Shown: positions 36,449 through 48,961 of the stretch, in pieces
Layout of the letters: the number at the start of each line of letters is the position of its first letter
Position numbering within the stretch: position 1 is the first letter of the stretch
Origin: Gentiana macrophylla
Lineage: Eukaryota > Streptophyta > Magnoliopsida > Gentianales > Gentianaceae
Reading direction: 5' to 3'
Assembly: GCA_026214975.1 (NCBI GenBank)
Contig: CM047806.1
Location: 82,817,599 to 82,881,598, forward strand
Length of the DNA: 64,000 nt
Made by a program: the position numbers and the translations under genes
The notes under the pieces: generated by a model
Database searches by the model: none
What the model was told of the DNA's origin: nothing
Seen by the model: only the letters and a program-made list of their open reading frames with translations

Positions 36449-36599
36449 TTGCCTAGATAGTCTTTTTTTTTACTTGTCATTGTCTATTTAGTCTTTCACT
36501 ATTTTGGCTATTTAAAATTAAAAAAAAATCTGAAATTTATATATTACCCATTTTACCCCCTTTTAATTTCCTTCCAAATTTTCCCTCCTTCTCCAAATT

Positions 36600-36890
36600 T
36601 GAATTTTGAACCTTCCAAATTCTTCCCTCCTTATCTTTTTCTTCTTCTCTTCTTCTCTTCAAACTTCCAAATTCTTCTTCTTCTCTTCTTCTACTCCTTC
36701 CATTTCAAACCCGTTTTTTTTCTTTTTTTCTTTTTTCTTCTTCCTTCTTCCTTCTTTCTTCTTTCTTCTTCTTCTTCTTCTTCCTCCATTAACTCGATTT
36801 TCTATTCCTTCTTTCTTCTTCTTCTTCTTCTTCCTCTTCCTCTTCTTCTTCCTCCTCTTCCTCAAACTCGTTTTTCGTGTAAGAAGAAGA
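36600..36890. repeat. CT/TTC-rich low-complexity block
   Basis: An almost pure pyrimidine strand with (TTC)n runs. The open frames across it (Phe/Ser/Leu-rich on plus, Lys/Arg/Glu-rich on minus) are compositional artefacts. Confidence 0.9.
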
Positions 36891-36929
36891 AGCATGTTCA
36901 AGGGCTTGGGTTCGAGTGGGTTCCGGCGA

Positions 36930-37245
36930 TATTCCGGTTGGGTGATTTGGATTCGAATGGGTGTGATTTGGGTTCGAATTGGTGTGATTTGGGTTCGAAT
37001 GAGAGTGATTTGGGGTTCGAATGTGTGTGATTTGGGTTCGAATGGATGTGATTTGGGTTCAGTGATTTGGGGTTCGAATGTGTGTGATTTGGGTTCGAAT
37101 GGGTGTGATTTGGGGTTCGAATGTGTGTCATTTGGGTTCGAATGGGTGTGATTTGGGGTTCGAATGGGTGTGATTTGGGGTCGAATGGGTGTGATTCGGA
37201 TTCGAATGGGGTGATTCGGGTTCGCATGGGTGTGATTCGGGTTCG
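36930..37245. repeat. Minisatellite, ~19-20-bp unit
   Basis: About 16 imperfect copies of GTGATTTGGGTTCGAATGG, varying at the G run and at the T/G before the next unit. The final copies use GTGATTCGG in place of GTGATTTGG. This is a typical variable-number tandem repeat. Confidence 0.95.
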
Positions 37246-37270
37246 AATATAGAAAAGACTATCTAGGCAA

Positions 37271-37402
37271 CTTGTTCAGGGGCATTTTGGGTAAACTAGA
37301 AGAAAAAATTGGGTGGGAGTCTTTTGAACAAGACCTTTTTCCAAAAAAATTATATAAACAAAACTTTTTGGTCAATGAAATTTAAATAGCCACTGCCCTT
37401 AG

Positions 37403-37438
<36 letters not shown>

Positions 37439-38135
37439 CACGTGCATCCGCACGTGTTTTAGTGAAATAAAACTTTTGAAAACAATATTAATTAACACTT
37501 AAATATTAAGTATTTATTCATCGTAAAATATAAACATGCTATTATATAAATTTATACAAAACGATCTTATGTTTTTTACTTGATACATTTATCACCCTTC
37601 TAAAGATACTAAGCATCCTAAATTAAAATTTAATATATATATTGTTTTATCATAATTATCTAGTAAACATCCTCTAAAAAAAATAAAAAAAATTTATCCA
37701 GTAAACATGTAGACATTTACAAAAAAAATTAAACAACTTTTGTGATGTTCTTACCCTAAACAACTCATTTTGATATGTGCATTAAGAAATTATAGCATGT
37801 GGATTTCATGTGCATATAATTTTATATGTTTACTATATCTTCGTTATGAATATACTTTAGTAATTGTAAAGTAACACCTATTAAACAAAGCAACATTTTA
37901 GATAATGATCAGTATATTTTAAACATTTGATGTATTAATCTAAGATTCGATTTTAATTAGTATGATAGGAAGAATGGTTATAGAATTTTATTGTGGGTTG
38001 TAAATATATGTTAGTCATTATAACTATCATTTACCCCGTCATACTATCATTTACCCTGTCATACTATCTTTGTCCTCAATTTTACCCCGTCATACTATCT
38101 TTGGATTAGACATGATCAAATCATCTTAAATGCCC
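37271..38135. other. AT-rich intergenic sequence with an (AT)n run
   Basis: Includes an AT dinucleotide run at 37404-37433. It is followed by GCACGTGCATCCGCACGTG, which resembles the GTGCGATGCACGG phrase near 52350. Near 38026-38098 there are three copies of a motif containing CATACTATC(A/T)TT. No gene is seen. Confidence 0.5.
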
Positions 38136-38945
38136 TTATTTCTTCTCTTTCTCAAAATATCATCTTGTAAATCACTCAGGAAAAGACTTCTCGTGAGGCA
38201 TGGAATACTTCATATGATACATATGCAAAGCCATCCTTGTGGCCGAATCAAATAAATTAAACAGTACCTCAAATCTATGCAAAAAGGTTCTCAAATAATC
38301 TCTAATTATCTTCATGTTGTGAAAACTAAAGCTGATGAATTAGTCGACGGATCATGATGATCTTGTGAATCTTATTTCAGACAATTTGGGAGATGACTAT
38401 AAAGAGTTGGCTAGGGTTGTTCAAACACGTGACACCTCTATTGATTTTGAAGAGCTCCAAAAAAGTTATTTAATTATGAGACTCTTCAATCTAAGATGCA
38501 ACAGTTCACTTTTTCTATTCTTGCTACAACTCATTTGTCCGTATGACATCCCTTTCTCAGTGACGGTTCGTTTCCACGTCTTCCTATTCCTGATTCTTGG
38601 AAACATGTACAAAATTCTTTCTCTCATGCAATAGGCTCGAGTTTTTGTCCTAAAAAACCCTACTTGGTTATTTCCAATGTGGAAAGTGCAAGGACATTCA
38701 GAGAAATGGCGCAATCGTTACTGGGTTCAACCTCATACAAATTTTTCTCATTCGGTCCAGTTCCTTTAACATTGCGTCCTCTTCAAGTACATTTGGATGC
38801 TCTGTCATCTTCTCTATGGCTTCTTGATAGTGGTGTCACGCATCATGTTACCACTGATCTTAGTAATTTGGCATTACGCACGCCTTATTCTGGCAATGAA
38901 GACTTTGGTGATGGAAATAATATTCCATCACACACATATGTTTTA
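38136..38945 (+). pseudogene. Copia gag-protease fragment, copy 1
   Basis: Broken plus-strand frames read as copia Gag (QEKTSREAWNTSYDTYAK; DDLVNLISDNLGDDYKEL; RDTSIDFEELQKSY). The protease start follows (LWLLDSGVTHHVTTDLSNLA, DSG active site). Several stops and frameshifts are present. It forms the first half of a 1609-bp tandem unit. Confidence 0.75.
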
Positions 38946-39744
38946 TTTTTATCTTTACTCCTCTAAAATAGTTTATGTTCGACGATGTATGAAATCCTCT
39001 AGGTTACAATTGAGTTGATATTCGGGTTAATGCACCACTAGGTGATGATCCAAATAACTTTTCGAGTACATATGAGAGGGCCTTCAAAACACACACGTGA
39101 AGGATCGCGGAGCTTGCCTTCAGGGGATACTCTGGCGCTCAAGTCAATATTTGAATAGAGGAATTTCTATTAAGACGGTAAGCAGGAATGTATAGCAAGC
39201 GTATTATGTGTGTACCTTGTAATTGAGGATGCGATACTTTATGATGCATTGAAGTCATGTTTAAAGGAGTTTACCACGTATTGATGTAATGAAGTCTGTT
39301 ATGGAGAAGTTAGGGCTAGGGCTATAACATAACGTAAAATTTCAAAGCCGTCACTATAGCAGTTACTATTATGGAGTAATGTCTGCATGAAGTCCGGAAC
39401 ACTCATTGAGAATGTAACCGTTGCTTGAGGTCGAGGATGACTGTATTGTATTGAGCATAATTTACATGGATGACCTGCACGACATTGGTAATAAAGGACC
39501 GTAGACGTCTTGCATCTTTCCGATTATAAAGGACAGAATGCGACATGTGTCATGTCGAACAGAAGACGACATCCATCTTTTCGGATGATGATATAAGGGT
39601 AGCCCGTGTTGTTCTAAAGATGGAGCTTGCTGGTTGAGGCCCGATATCGAGTTGAACTCATGCCATCCCATACGTTGATATGTCATTTATCACTCTATGT
39701 GAGTCCTGATGAGTGTTGCGTGTACAGTGACCCGCTGAACATAT
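38946..39744. repeat. LTR-like segment X, copy 1
   Basis: About 800 bp without coding potential, joined to the copia fragment in both tandem copies. It shares GTTGCTTGAGGTCGAGGATG and GCTGGTTGAGGCCCGATATC with copy 2 (1.6 kb downstream). It looks like part of an LTR or UTR inserted into copia before the duplication. Confidence 0.5.
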
Positions 39745-40505
39745 CTTATTTCTTCCATTTTCTCAAAATATCATTCCATTTATCACTTAGGCAAAGAATT
39801 CTTCGTGAGGCATGAAATACTTTACATGATACATATGCAAAGCCCTCTCATGGATGAATCAAACAAATTAAACAGTACCCTATATCAACGCAAAAATGTA
39901 CTCAAACAGTCTTTAATTATTTTCATGTTGTGAAAACTAAAGTTGATGAATTAGTCTACATATCCAGATGGTCTTGTGAAATTCGGATGATCTGAGAGAT
40001 GACTATAAAGAGTTGGCTAGGGTTGTCAAGCAGGTGACACCCCCATTGATTTTGAAAAGCTCTATGAAAATCTACTTAATTATGAGACTCTTCCATAAAA
40101 ATTGCAGCCAGTCGTTCTTGTTGGTCTTGCTACAGCTCATTCGACCGTATGGCATTCCTCTCAGAGTGATGGTTCATTTTCACGTCTTAATATTCCTAAT
40201 TCTTGGAAATAGACAGAAAATACTTTCTCGCATGCAGTAAGCCCGATTTTTTTGCCCTAAAAACCCTTACTTGGGTATTATCACTGTGAAAATTGCAAGG
40301 ACATTCAGAGAAATTGTGCAATTCTTACCAGGTTCAACCTCTTACAACTTCTTCTCATTCAGTACAGCCTTTCAACATTGCATCTTCTTAAGCACCTTTG
40401 GATGCTCCGTAATTTGGCATTACACACGCCTTATTCTGGCAATGAAGACATCATGGTTGGTGATAGAAATAATCTTGCCATCACACACATAGTATCTATT
40501 TTCTC
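39745..40505 (+). pseudogene. Copia gag-protease fragment, copy 2
   Basis: Diverged duplicate of 38136-38945. The Gag trace (REAxNTxxDTYAK, DDYKELARVV) is present. The protease start is lost by a deletion, and only the following NLALHTPYSGNED segment remains. Confidence 0.7.
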
Positions 40506-41334
40506 TTCTCCTTCGAAATATTTTACATTGAATGATACTTGACGATGTCTAAAATCGTCCGGGTTACAATTGAGTTGACATACGGGTAAATAGACCTCTG
40601 AGTGATGATCCAAATAATTTTTTTTGAGTGGATTTGAGAGTGGGCAAAACACACAAAGTGTGAGGGGTGCTGGAGCTTTCTCCAGGGGGACACTTTCACG
40701 CTCAAGACAATATTTGAATGGAGGAATTTATGTTAAGACAGTAAGCGAGAATGGTGATCAAGTGTATTATGTGCGTACCTTGTAATTGGGGATGATGAGC
40801 ATTTATATACCTCTCCCTAAGCTTGTGAGGGAGTAGATTATGCTGCATTGAAGTCGTGGTCAAGGGAGTTTACCACATATTGATGTAATTGTGCATGTTA
40901 TGGAGAAGTTATGGATCAATCTATAATGGAACGTATATTTTATAGCCATAAATGTAGCAGTTTCTATCATGGAGTTATGTCTGTGTGAAGTCCGGAACGA
41001 TCATTGAAGAGAATGTAACCGTTGCTTGAGGTCGAGGATGACATGTATTGTATTGAGCATAAATGACCGATGTAACCTACACAACGTCGGCAATAAAAGA
41101 ATGTAGCCGTCTTGTATCATACCGGTTATGATGGACAGAAGGTGACATGCACCATGTCGGACAGAGTACGACATGCATCATATCGGTTGAAGATATAAGG
41201 GCGGTATGCTCTGTACTAAAGATGGACCTTGCTGGTTGAGGCCCGATATCGAGTTGAGTCCATGTCGACCCGAATGTTGATATTACCTTTATCACTCTAT
41301 GTGAGTCTGAGGAGTACTACATGTAGGATGACCG
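40506..41334. repeat. LTR-like segment X, copy 2
   Basis: Collinear with 38946-39744 at a spacing of about 1.6 kb. It includes a stretch lacking from copy 1 (around 40797-40840, GAGCATTTATATACC). Confidence 0.5.
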
Positions 41335-41800
41335 ATCTCACTCATTTCAATATTCATAGTGTTCCTAGCATGTCTCGTAATTTTTTATCTATCGCGTAGC
41401 TTGGTCAATCCGATAATGTTTCTTTTGACTTCTTGCCCTCTAGATTCCTTTGGGGGATCTTCAAACCAGTACACCTATGATTCAATGAATCTTTAAAAAA
41501 GATTGTATGAATGATCAAACTCCCAATTTCTAGCTTTTCACAGTGAATAAAATATCAAAAAGTGATTGGCATCATCGTCTTGGCCACACAGCTACCCCCA
41601 TTTTCAAGATAATCTTTGTCAGAATGATCTAAGTGTTGCCACCATGACTGTTTATTCCCTTTGTTTTGCTTGTTTGGAGAATAAAAGTCACTAACTTTCT
41701 ATTGCTACTTCAATTTTATGTTATTCCCCTCCCCTAGAGATTAATTTCACCGATGTTTGAATATCCTCGATTGTGTCGTGTGATGACTACAAATATTACA
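41335..41800 (+). pseudogene. Copia fragment: protease end and GAG-pre-integrase
   Basis: Continues the copia reading after segment X: VPSMSRNFLSIA, then FDFLPSRF, and WHHRLGHTATPIF, the pre-integrase zinc-binding start. The sequence then decays. The order gag, protease, pre-integrase shows that the flanking copies derive from one element. Confidence 0.7.
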
Positions 41801-42869
41801 TAATTTTACCAAGTATACATGGTTTTGTCCATGAATTCGTATATATGATACGATTTGTGTTTTTATGCGTTTTAAAGCTCTTATTCAAAAATTATTTGAT
41901 GCTACAAGTAAAATTATATTGATACTGATGGTGAATACCTTGCCTTTTAAAAGTTATCTGGCATAAGAAAGAATGTATAATTCATCAAACCACACCCATG
42001 AACACAATTTTTTTAGAAACTTCATCTAATCTTTATTACCACACCTTTATCTATGTTATTTAATATTTAACCTTGATTGTTATATTTAAGGAGAAAATTA
42101 GTTAGGGATAAACACTTTTTGAGAGAAATATTTAGGGAAGAAACTCACTTACACTTCTATTATTTTTCTATTTCTAAAATTTGGTAACGATCAACACACT
42201 AATTATCTTTGTTATTTAATACCTACATTATTATATTTAATGATATAAAATAACCGGGAAAAAGACTTTTTAGTTTATGTGGGATTTTTTTTATATTGTA
42301 CGCTTTATTCTTCTTATGTTTTTATCATGTCCTGCAGATTTTTTTAGATGTACTTTTCTTATGCTTATCGTTAGATTAGATTGGGAGATGATTATATAGT
42401 TTTATTTCACATTTAAGGGAATTAAATATTATATAATAATATGAATATTCTTCTTATGTTTATTTTTAGTTAGATATAGATGATTATGTATTTTTCTAAG
42501 TTATATAATATGATTATTCTTCTTACGCTTATAGTTACATTTTTTCATTTTCATTTGACGTACAATGTTAATATATAGATAAATCATTTTAATATTTCTT
42601 TTAAGTTTATAATTTTGTTTTATTTTTTTAAAGGTAAGTTTATATATTTTTGAGTTGATATAGGTAATCTTTTGATGTCAGCTTATTATGTTTTCTTTCA
42701 CGTAAGGATTTTTTTTAATTAAAATAATAATAGATTATAGGTGTCTAGATAATTATGTTTATGATTAGATCAGATTAGATATTTTCACAAAAAATATATT
42801 ACATATATTGATTTTTTATAGAGTTTAACGTGCATGTTTTTAAATAAATTTAATTTTGTTTTGTTGAAT
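41801..42869. other. AT-rich repeat-derived sequence
   Basis: No gene is seen. Bases 42590-42790 resemble 52055-52235 (shared GATAATTATGTTTATGATTAGAT), so an old AT-rich repeat lies on both sides of the LARD-like element. Confidence 0.5.
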
Positions 42870-42874
42870 ACTCA

Positions 42875-45310
42875 TGTAACATCCCGACTTTTCAGAAAAG
42901 GGGTATAAAAGTCCTTTTACGATTTTATGTGTGTCTCGATAATTTTAATGGGTTATGCTTTTATTAAATGAATAGAGTCAATAAAATTGTTAAAGGGTAT
43001 TCTGGTATTTTAAATGTGTAACTTTTATTGAGGGCAAACGGAAATTTAACCACCCCTATAAATACCTCTTATAACCTAAAAACTCTTCTCATTTTTTTCA
43101 CTTCTCCAAATTTTCCTGTAATTTGAGTGAAAAAAGAAAAAGAAAACGAGAGGAAAAGAAGGAGAAAACAATGGATACTTTTGGGCATATCTCGCGACCG
43201 TTAATCCGTTTTGAAATCCGAAAGTACCACTGGAACCGTGAGAGGGCGAGGATCGTTTTGATACCGAATTTGGGTCCGATTCTCAGGTATGTTGGAGTCG
43301 AATTTTTCTCACGCGAATTCATGAAAAGGATCATGAATTCGTGTTCTGTGGCTTTGTTTAAGTAGTTCTTTGTTTTAGAGGTTTTGATCATCAATTAATT
43401 TATGTTATTTGGGATCTTTTAGATCATGTTTGAGGTCTGTTTAAGTCTTTCTTTGAGTTTGGTTTGGTTTTGGCCCCAATCGTGGTTTCAATCAAGCCTT
43501 GTAGATCTTCTTGGTGTAATTCGTAGAATCTGTGTTTTGAAATTTCTTTGTGCTTTGAAGGTGGCAAGGAATCGTTTTTTTAACGGTGAGATGCTCTTCC
43601 TAATGTTTAATTAAGTTTATGATGTTTAAGGTTGAGTGTTTGTGGTGTTTTAAATGCTAGATATCATGTCTACTTGTTGTTAGATGAATATGTGATGTTT
43701 AGTTGTGTAAAAGTTGTACTTTTACGCTATTTTGATGAGTATATGGTTGAAGAACATGTTTGGTTTGGGTTAGAAATCGTAAAGTGCATAAATTGCAAGT
43801 TTTAGGTTTTTTCGATGCACAAGAGTATGCTTGACCAGGGCAAGCGCACTCGCTGTTGGTGAATGAAAAGCAGAATGTTTATCGAGAGCACAAGCGACGC
43901 TTGCTCAAGGCAGCGTACACACCGCTCAAGGCAAGAGTACGCTCGATCAAGGCAAGCGTACACTGTGCTTCTTTGAATGAAAAATAGAATGCTATTAGTT
44001 ACCCAAGCGCGATGCTTGACCAGCAAGCAGCGCACTCTTGACCCGATTTCTCATGAAAATATGTGTTTTAATACTATACTTGGTTTAGGAACGTTCTAAT
44101 GGATCTAATAACATTAAATGAACTTGAACAAGCCCTGATTAAGCTTCTGATGCGTTTAGTTCCGGCACCGAATGTACTCTTCAAGGAGTTGAAGTTCGGG
44201 ACCGTCGGAAGAGTATGATTGGCTTGTGCTTTGATGAATTAGCATTCATCAATGTGCGTGTAATTGCTAGGTCTTGTCCGTGTCTCAGAGGTCCAGGAAG
44301 AGAGTTGAGTTGTGAGGAGCCTACTTGAAAACACTTAGGTGGCTAGTTAACAATTTAATAAACTACATATGTGACTAGTAAAAGATTAAACATCATGAGA
44401 GCTTGGGACAGGCACAAAGTACAACATCGGCAATGTGAGGTTTGGCGGATAAAGTGGTGTTGATCATTGCGGATTCTAGACAAAGCCGATTAAAGTAGTG
44501 ATCATCCCGCCGGACAAACTCACGAACGAGATAGCCATTCACCGGATAGCACTTTGAGCTAGCAGGTCAAAGTGAAATGATTGTCTCGGGTCCGCTTAGA
44601 GATTTATCTCTATAGGGTTGCAACTTTTGTCTTAGTGCATATCTCACTAAGTGTAGTGCCCTCGCAAACATGATGTAACAAAGATAAGCTAAGTTAGAAA
44701 CGTTTAGTCACGACATGTTGATGGACATGAAGTGAACCACTAGAATTGAGTCGGTCTCATAAAGATAATTTAATAATAATTAATGAACCTTTCGTTGTAA
44801 GACTTAATTATACATTACCTTCTTCATCTTGCTAAGTACTTGTACTTACATCAATTGCATATGTTGTTTTGTGTGCTTTTGGGGTGAGAAGGCGAGCAAT
44901 TCGACCTTGAGATCGTTGAGGAGTTCGATGATGATTTGATGGCGTTGGTGCTATGATGATGCTTACTTTTACTTTTCTCATTAAGGTTGTACTAGAATGT
45001 GTTGTAGATTTCTTTAATAATTTGTTGTACCTTATGTTAAGACTTTTGTAAGTCAAGTTTGTACTTTCTGAACATCGTACGTTGTAACCTTTGGAGAATC
45101 GTCGTTGTAATCTATACAATTCGGCTATAGTCGGTTGGTATTCTATTCTAGTAGCATTTATGAGTTTTTACCCGAGCCTTTTGGGTTTCGTTGCTTTAAT
45201 TTTGATACGACGACGTAGAGGTCGGGCGTATAATATTGGATTTATTTAATGTTATACGCGGCGAACGTTCTCTTCCGGATAAGGGCTCGGTATCCGGAGC
45301 GGGCGTTCTG
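42875..45310 (+). repeat. 5' LTR of the LARD-like element
   Basis: About 2.44 kb. It aligns over its length with 48962-51380. Its terminal GCGTTACA is altered here to GCGTTCTG. At 43815-44040 it holds a cluster of degenerate ~20-bp repeats around CAAGGCAAGCG(T/C)ACAC. Confidence 0.9.
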
Positions 45311-45312
45311 AT

Positions 45313-45323
45313 TGGTATCAGAG
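45313..45323 (+). other. Primer-binding site, initiator tRNA-Met type
   Basis: TGGTATCAGAG lies 2 bases after the 5' LTR. It is the common plant retrotransposon site complementary to initiator tRNA-Met. Confidence 0.85.
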
Positions 45324-48300
45324 AGAAGCGTTCCTTGATTTTCTAGGCTTCCCTTTCCTAAGATGAGATCTCTTTAGACCTCTTAGAACCGTTCTGATCC
45401 CTTCTTGATCTTTCAGAGTGGCAGGAATCCGTAGAAGTTTCCTTGCTAACCTAAGTTTCAGTTCTTAAGATAAGGTATCTTAGATCTCTTAGAATCTTTC
45501 CGACCTTCCTTAATCTTGGTAGTAAATCCTCGTAAATCTAAGAATTCTTAGACCGTGGTCAAGTTGCACTAGGACCAAGTGAAGAGTCTTCTTAGGCGAA
45601 GGTTAGGTTGAGTTCTAAGCCCACATCTTTTATGTGATGCCCTCATGTTTGTTCTTTCTCAGATCCTTAATAGAATCCCTATCTTCTTTTGGAGCTTTCG
45701 GACTTTTCTCGCTTTACTCCTTCCTTGGAGGATTTAAAGTTTTCTTATTGCGACATTTTGATTTAATCATTTCTTTGATTTTATAATTTGGTGTGATGCA
45801 AGGCGAGTAAACGATTTTGTTCACGTTTCTATATGTCTTTAATATCATTTCTGATGTTTCAAAAAATTCTGTACATTTTCAGCCATTTAGAAAATTGTCT
45901 TTTCTACAATTTCTCTTTTGACATCAACTTAGTTTTCAATATGGATTGTTCATAAATTGCTTAACAAGGGGGAATACCCTGTTCAGAAAATTCTGCAGCG
46001 GTACTCATACTTATGAATCTGTTTTGAATAATCTAAGAACCCCCAAATGACTTGAATTTTTGATATATTGTAGAAAACTTCCTGATCTGAAATTTTTGTT
46101 TTGGAGTCAAGTGCAAATTCTTTCTGGTTTGTGCACAATCTGCAACACAATGCAGATTATAAATTTCTGAAAAATTTTGACAGCTAGCGTAGAAATGATC
46201 GGCGAAAATAATTATTTTAACCAACTTATGCCTTTCCAAAATTTTTGAATTTTGAGTAGCATTTGTAAAACTTGTATATCTACAAATTTTCTTTATACGC
46301 CATGTTCAAAATCAGTTTGGTTTGTTTCTGTGCAAGTCAATCATTTCATGGTTGAGGTATGTACCTAAACTTCTAAAACCATTTAAGTACTTGTTCATGA
46401 AAGGCTAGACAACATTCTTTCACCTTGGAAGTTTAGGTGTGGGGTTATAGGTGTTGGGAAGGCTTTGAAGAATAAGACTTTTAACTTAGTGGTTATCCGT
46501 AATAAGAAGTTTAGTAGGTAGATATTAAGTGTTGTAGACTTAATACCCTTGTGTGACAAGAAACAATTACATGGTGACTATCCAATCCCACGTTTTGGAC
46601 GAAGTGCTCTTTTATAATCATTTGGTTTCTACTCAGTTACCCCGATTTCAAATGTTTTCCCATTTACACTATTTGTAACCCATGTTCTAGCTAAACCACC
46701 CAATTGAAATTTTTTGAAACTCGGTAAATGTTCTTTCATTGCGAAGGTTTATTTTCCAAGTGTGCACATACTTTGATGTATTTTTTTGTGAAGATGTTTT
46801 CATAAAGTCAAATTTTCGATTTAAGGAAATGATTTTCTCATCCTTCGAACTATTTTGAACCGACAATTTGCATATCATTTCATTGCATCATGTTTAACAA
46901 ATTCGGGTCAATACACCTTTGCATCCTAGTGATTACCTTCAATACACCCCTACAAGATGTTTTAGTGTAGAAAACTTTTGTTTAAAGACTCAACTCTTTT
47001 ATTAGAATTTTATACCAGTTCGATAACCGGTTGAAAGATCAAACTTTCTCAAAACATCCATTTTAATTACATATCCTTTTTGTCTTCAGGTAAGAATACG
47101 TGAACAACCATTTCTGATCTAAGTGTCATTTAATAACTCCAGGCTACTTTTAGAGAATTATATATATACATATGTTCAAAAGTCCTATCAATAACTACTT
47201 TCTAAGTACTGCATCTTTTTACTCCCTTACGAAATTTTTTATTTGAATAAGAGAGTAGTCGAACCTCTTTTACATCCCATTCATGTCTTTTAAAGTTATG
47301 TTTTGATAAAGAATTTTTAGCAAAGGGCTACAAGTGTTAAGTTGTTTTGTCTTATCTAAAACCCTTCCTTCTTCGAACTGGAAGAAATGACTTTCTGATA
47401 TATTTTTTTTAAAACAAAGGGCTGTCCTCCTCCCTTTGAACATTTTCACCTTCGATGCGAACCTTTTAACAATTTCACAATAGTCCTTCTTGTGTTAGTC
47501 TTTGAACGACACAGCGTGCACTATTTGAAACTCTTGTGTTTTCTTTACTCAGTCGTCACTTATGATTTCTTCACGAAGCACTACTCCGATTTACCTTTAT
47601 CTTTGAACCTTTGGAGAAGATGTTCTCCGCCTTCAAAAAAATATATATATATTTAACTGCAACGGTTGTTGGAAGAAATAGAAAATGCATTCTCTGAGTC
47701 CATTTGCTTTCTTTTCCACGTTATCATTCATGACCTCTTCGCAACATTTCTCCAATTTACTTGGATTTTCATCTTGAAAACTTTCGAGAGAGAATATACT
47801 GTCTTCAATTTTTTTAATATATATATGTACATATTTGAATAAGATTTGAAACTCCTTCTACTTCTAGACCTTTTTGTTGAACTTTTATTGGCGAAGTAAG
47901 AAAATTTATTCTTTTGCATTCAATCATACTAATTACTTCAAGAGAAGGGAAAATGTTTTCAATATGGGTTGTATAGAATAATCTTTTGGTTGCAACAAAT
48001 GTCCCAAATGAGAGAACTTTTGTTTTATTGATTTTATTACAAGTAGCCTCATCTTGGTAAATCTTACATATCATCCATTTTGGGTTACCTAAACAAATTT
48101 TGTACTATATGCATGTGAACCAAATTCAAACCATCTTTCATTTTTTTTTAGTTACATGTCTCAAGATTTCCTATTGCTATCTTCTTTAGTAGTTTCAGTT
48201 CCCAAGAAATTTTACAACCATTCTTACCTTTCTTCTGGAATCAAGGTGAGAATAAGTTTAAACATTTGTTTCTTGTATGTGTTTTACTTAAAGAAAAAAA

Positions 48301-48948
48301 AATTCTTTTACAACTCCAGTCTTACATTTGAAATATAAAATTATGGTTCTTTGATAAACTCAACATCAAAAGTTGTTTCTTGTCTATAGAAAAGCCTTAT
48401 AAGTTTGGTAGAAGATGTTTATATGGTTTCCGTTTTGAAGACTAATAAAGATTGAAGTATGTTTGTGGTTTGGGTGTGCTATAGATGGATTAGTGCGGGA
48501 TCGATAACAAGATGGAGTTAGGGTTCCTTAAGTTTATAGCTAGTTTCTTGAAGGTAAGGCGGATGTATAAGTCAAAGTAACCCTCATATAAGTAACGGAA
48601 ACAAATTGTAAGGGTGACAAATGGACAAAGAACCTAGAAGAATACTACTTGTTAATTAGTGGATTGACTTAACTTTTGGGACAAGTGTTATAGGAGGAGC
48701 TTAAGAAGTTGGGTTAGAAGAGTCGAGTATAAGGTAGTTGAAATGTGTGAATAAGATAGAGTGGTGCTTGAGTGCCAAGTACTAGATTAGTTGTGATGGA
48801 CGCGTTGTGGTCTTGATGACGAAAGTACTAAGGTTCAAATCAATTGGAGATAATGTTTGTTTTTTTAAGTGAACTAGAAAGTGGGCAAGCTGGTATCTAA
48901 GATGAAAATGGTGTTGGTTCTGGCAAGTTTCGAGGACGAAACTTCTTT
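45324..48948 (+). other. Non-coding interior of the LARD-like element
   Basis: About 3.6 kb of AT-rich sequence with only short frames on both strands. I see no Gag, protease, reverse transcriptase or integrase motif. Poly-T-rich stretches are frequent. The last ~70 bp resemble the end of a chromovirus pol frame. Confidence 0.6.
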
Positions 48949-48961
48949 AAGGGGGGAAGAA
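48949..48961 (+). other. Polypurine tract
   Basis: AAGGGGGGAAGAA directly abuts the 3' LTR, as expected for plus-strand priming. Confidence 0.85.

Larger units (their letters stand above)
36449..37270. mobile_element. Element bounded by perfect 18-bp inverted repeats, containing a minisatellite
   Basis: TTGCCTAGATAGTCTTTT at 36449-36466 is exactly inverted at 37253-37270. Between them lie AT-rich DNA, a CT-rich low-complexity block and a 19-bp minisatellite. No transposase and no flanking duplication are visible, so element status is inferred from the inverted ends. Confidence 0.45.

Noticed and set aside
36606..37151. 181-codon open frame on plus
   Set aside because: It crosses a pyrimidine tract and a minisatellite; the composition alone keeps it open.
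36659..37227. Minus-strand frames rich in Lys/Arg and in SNPNHTHSNP-like repeats
   Set aside because: Translations of the same low-complexity and minisatellite DNA; no domain or splice support.
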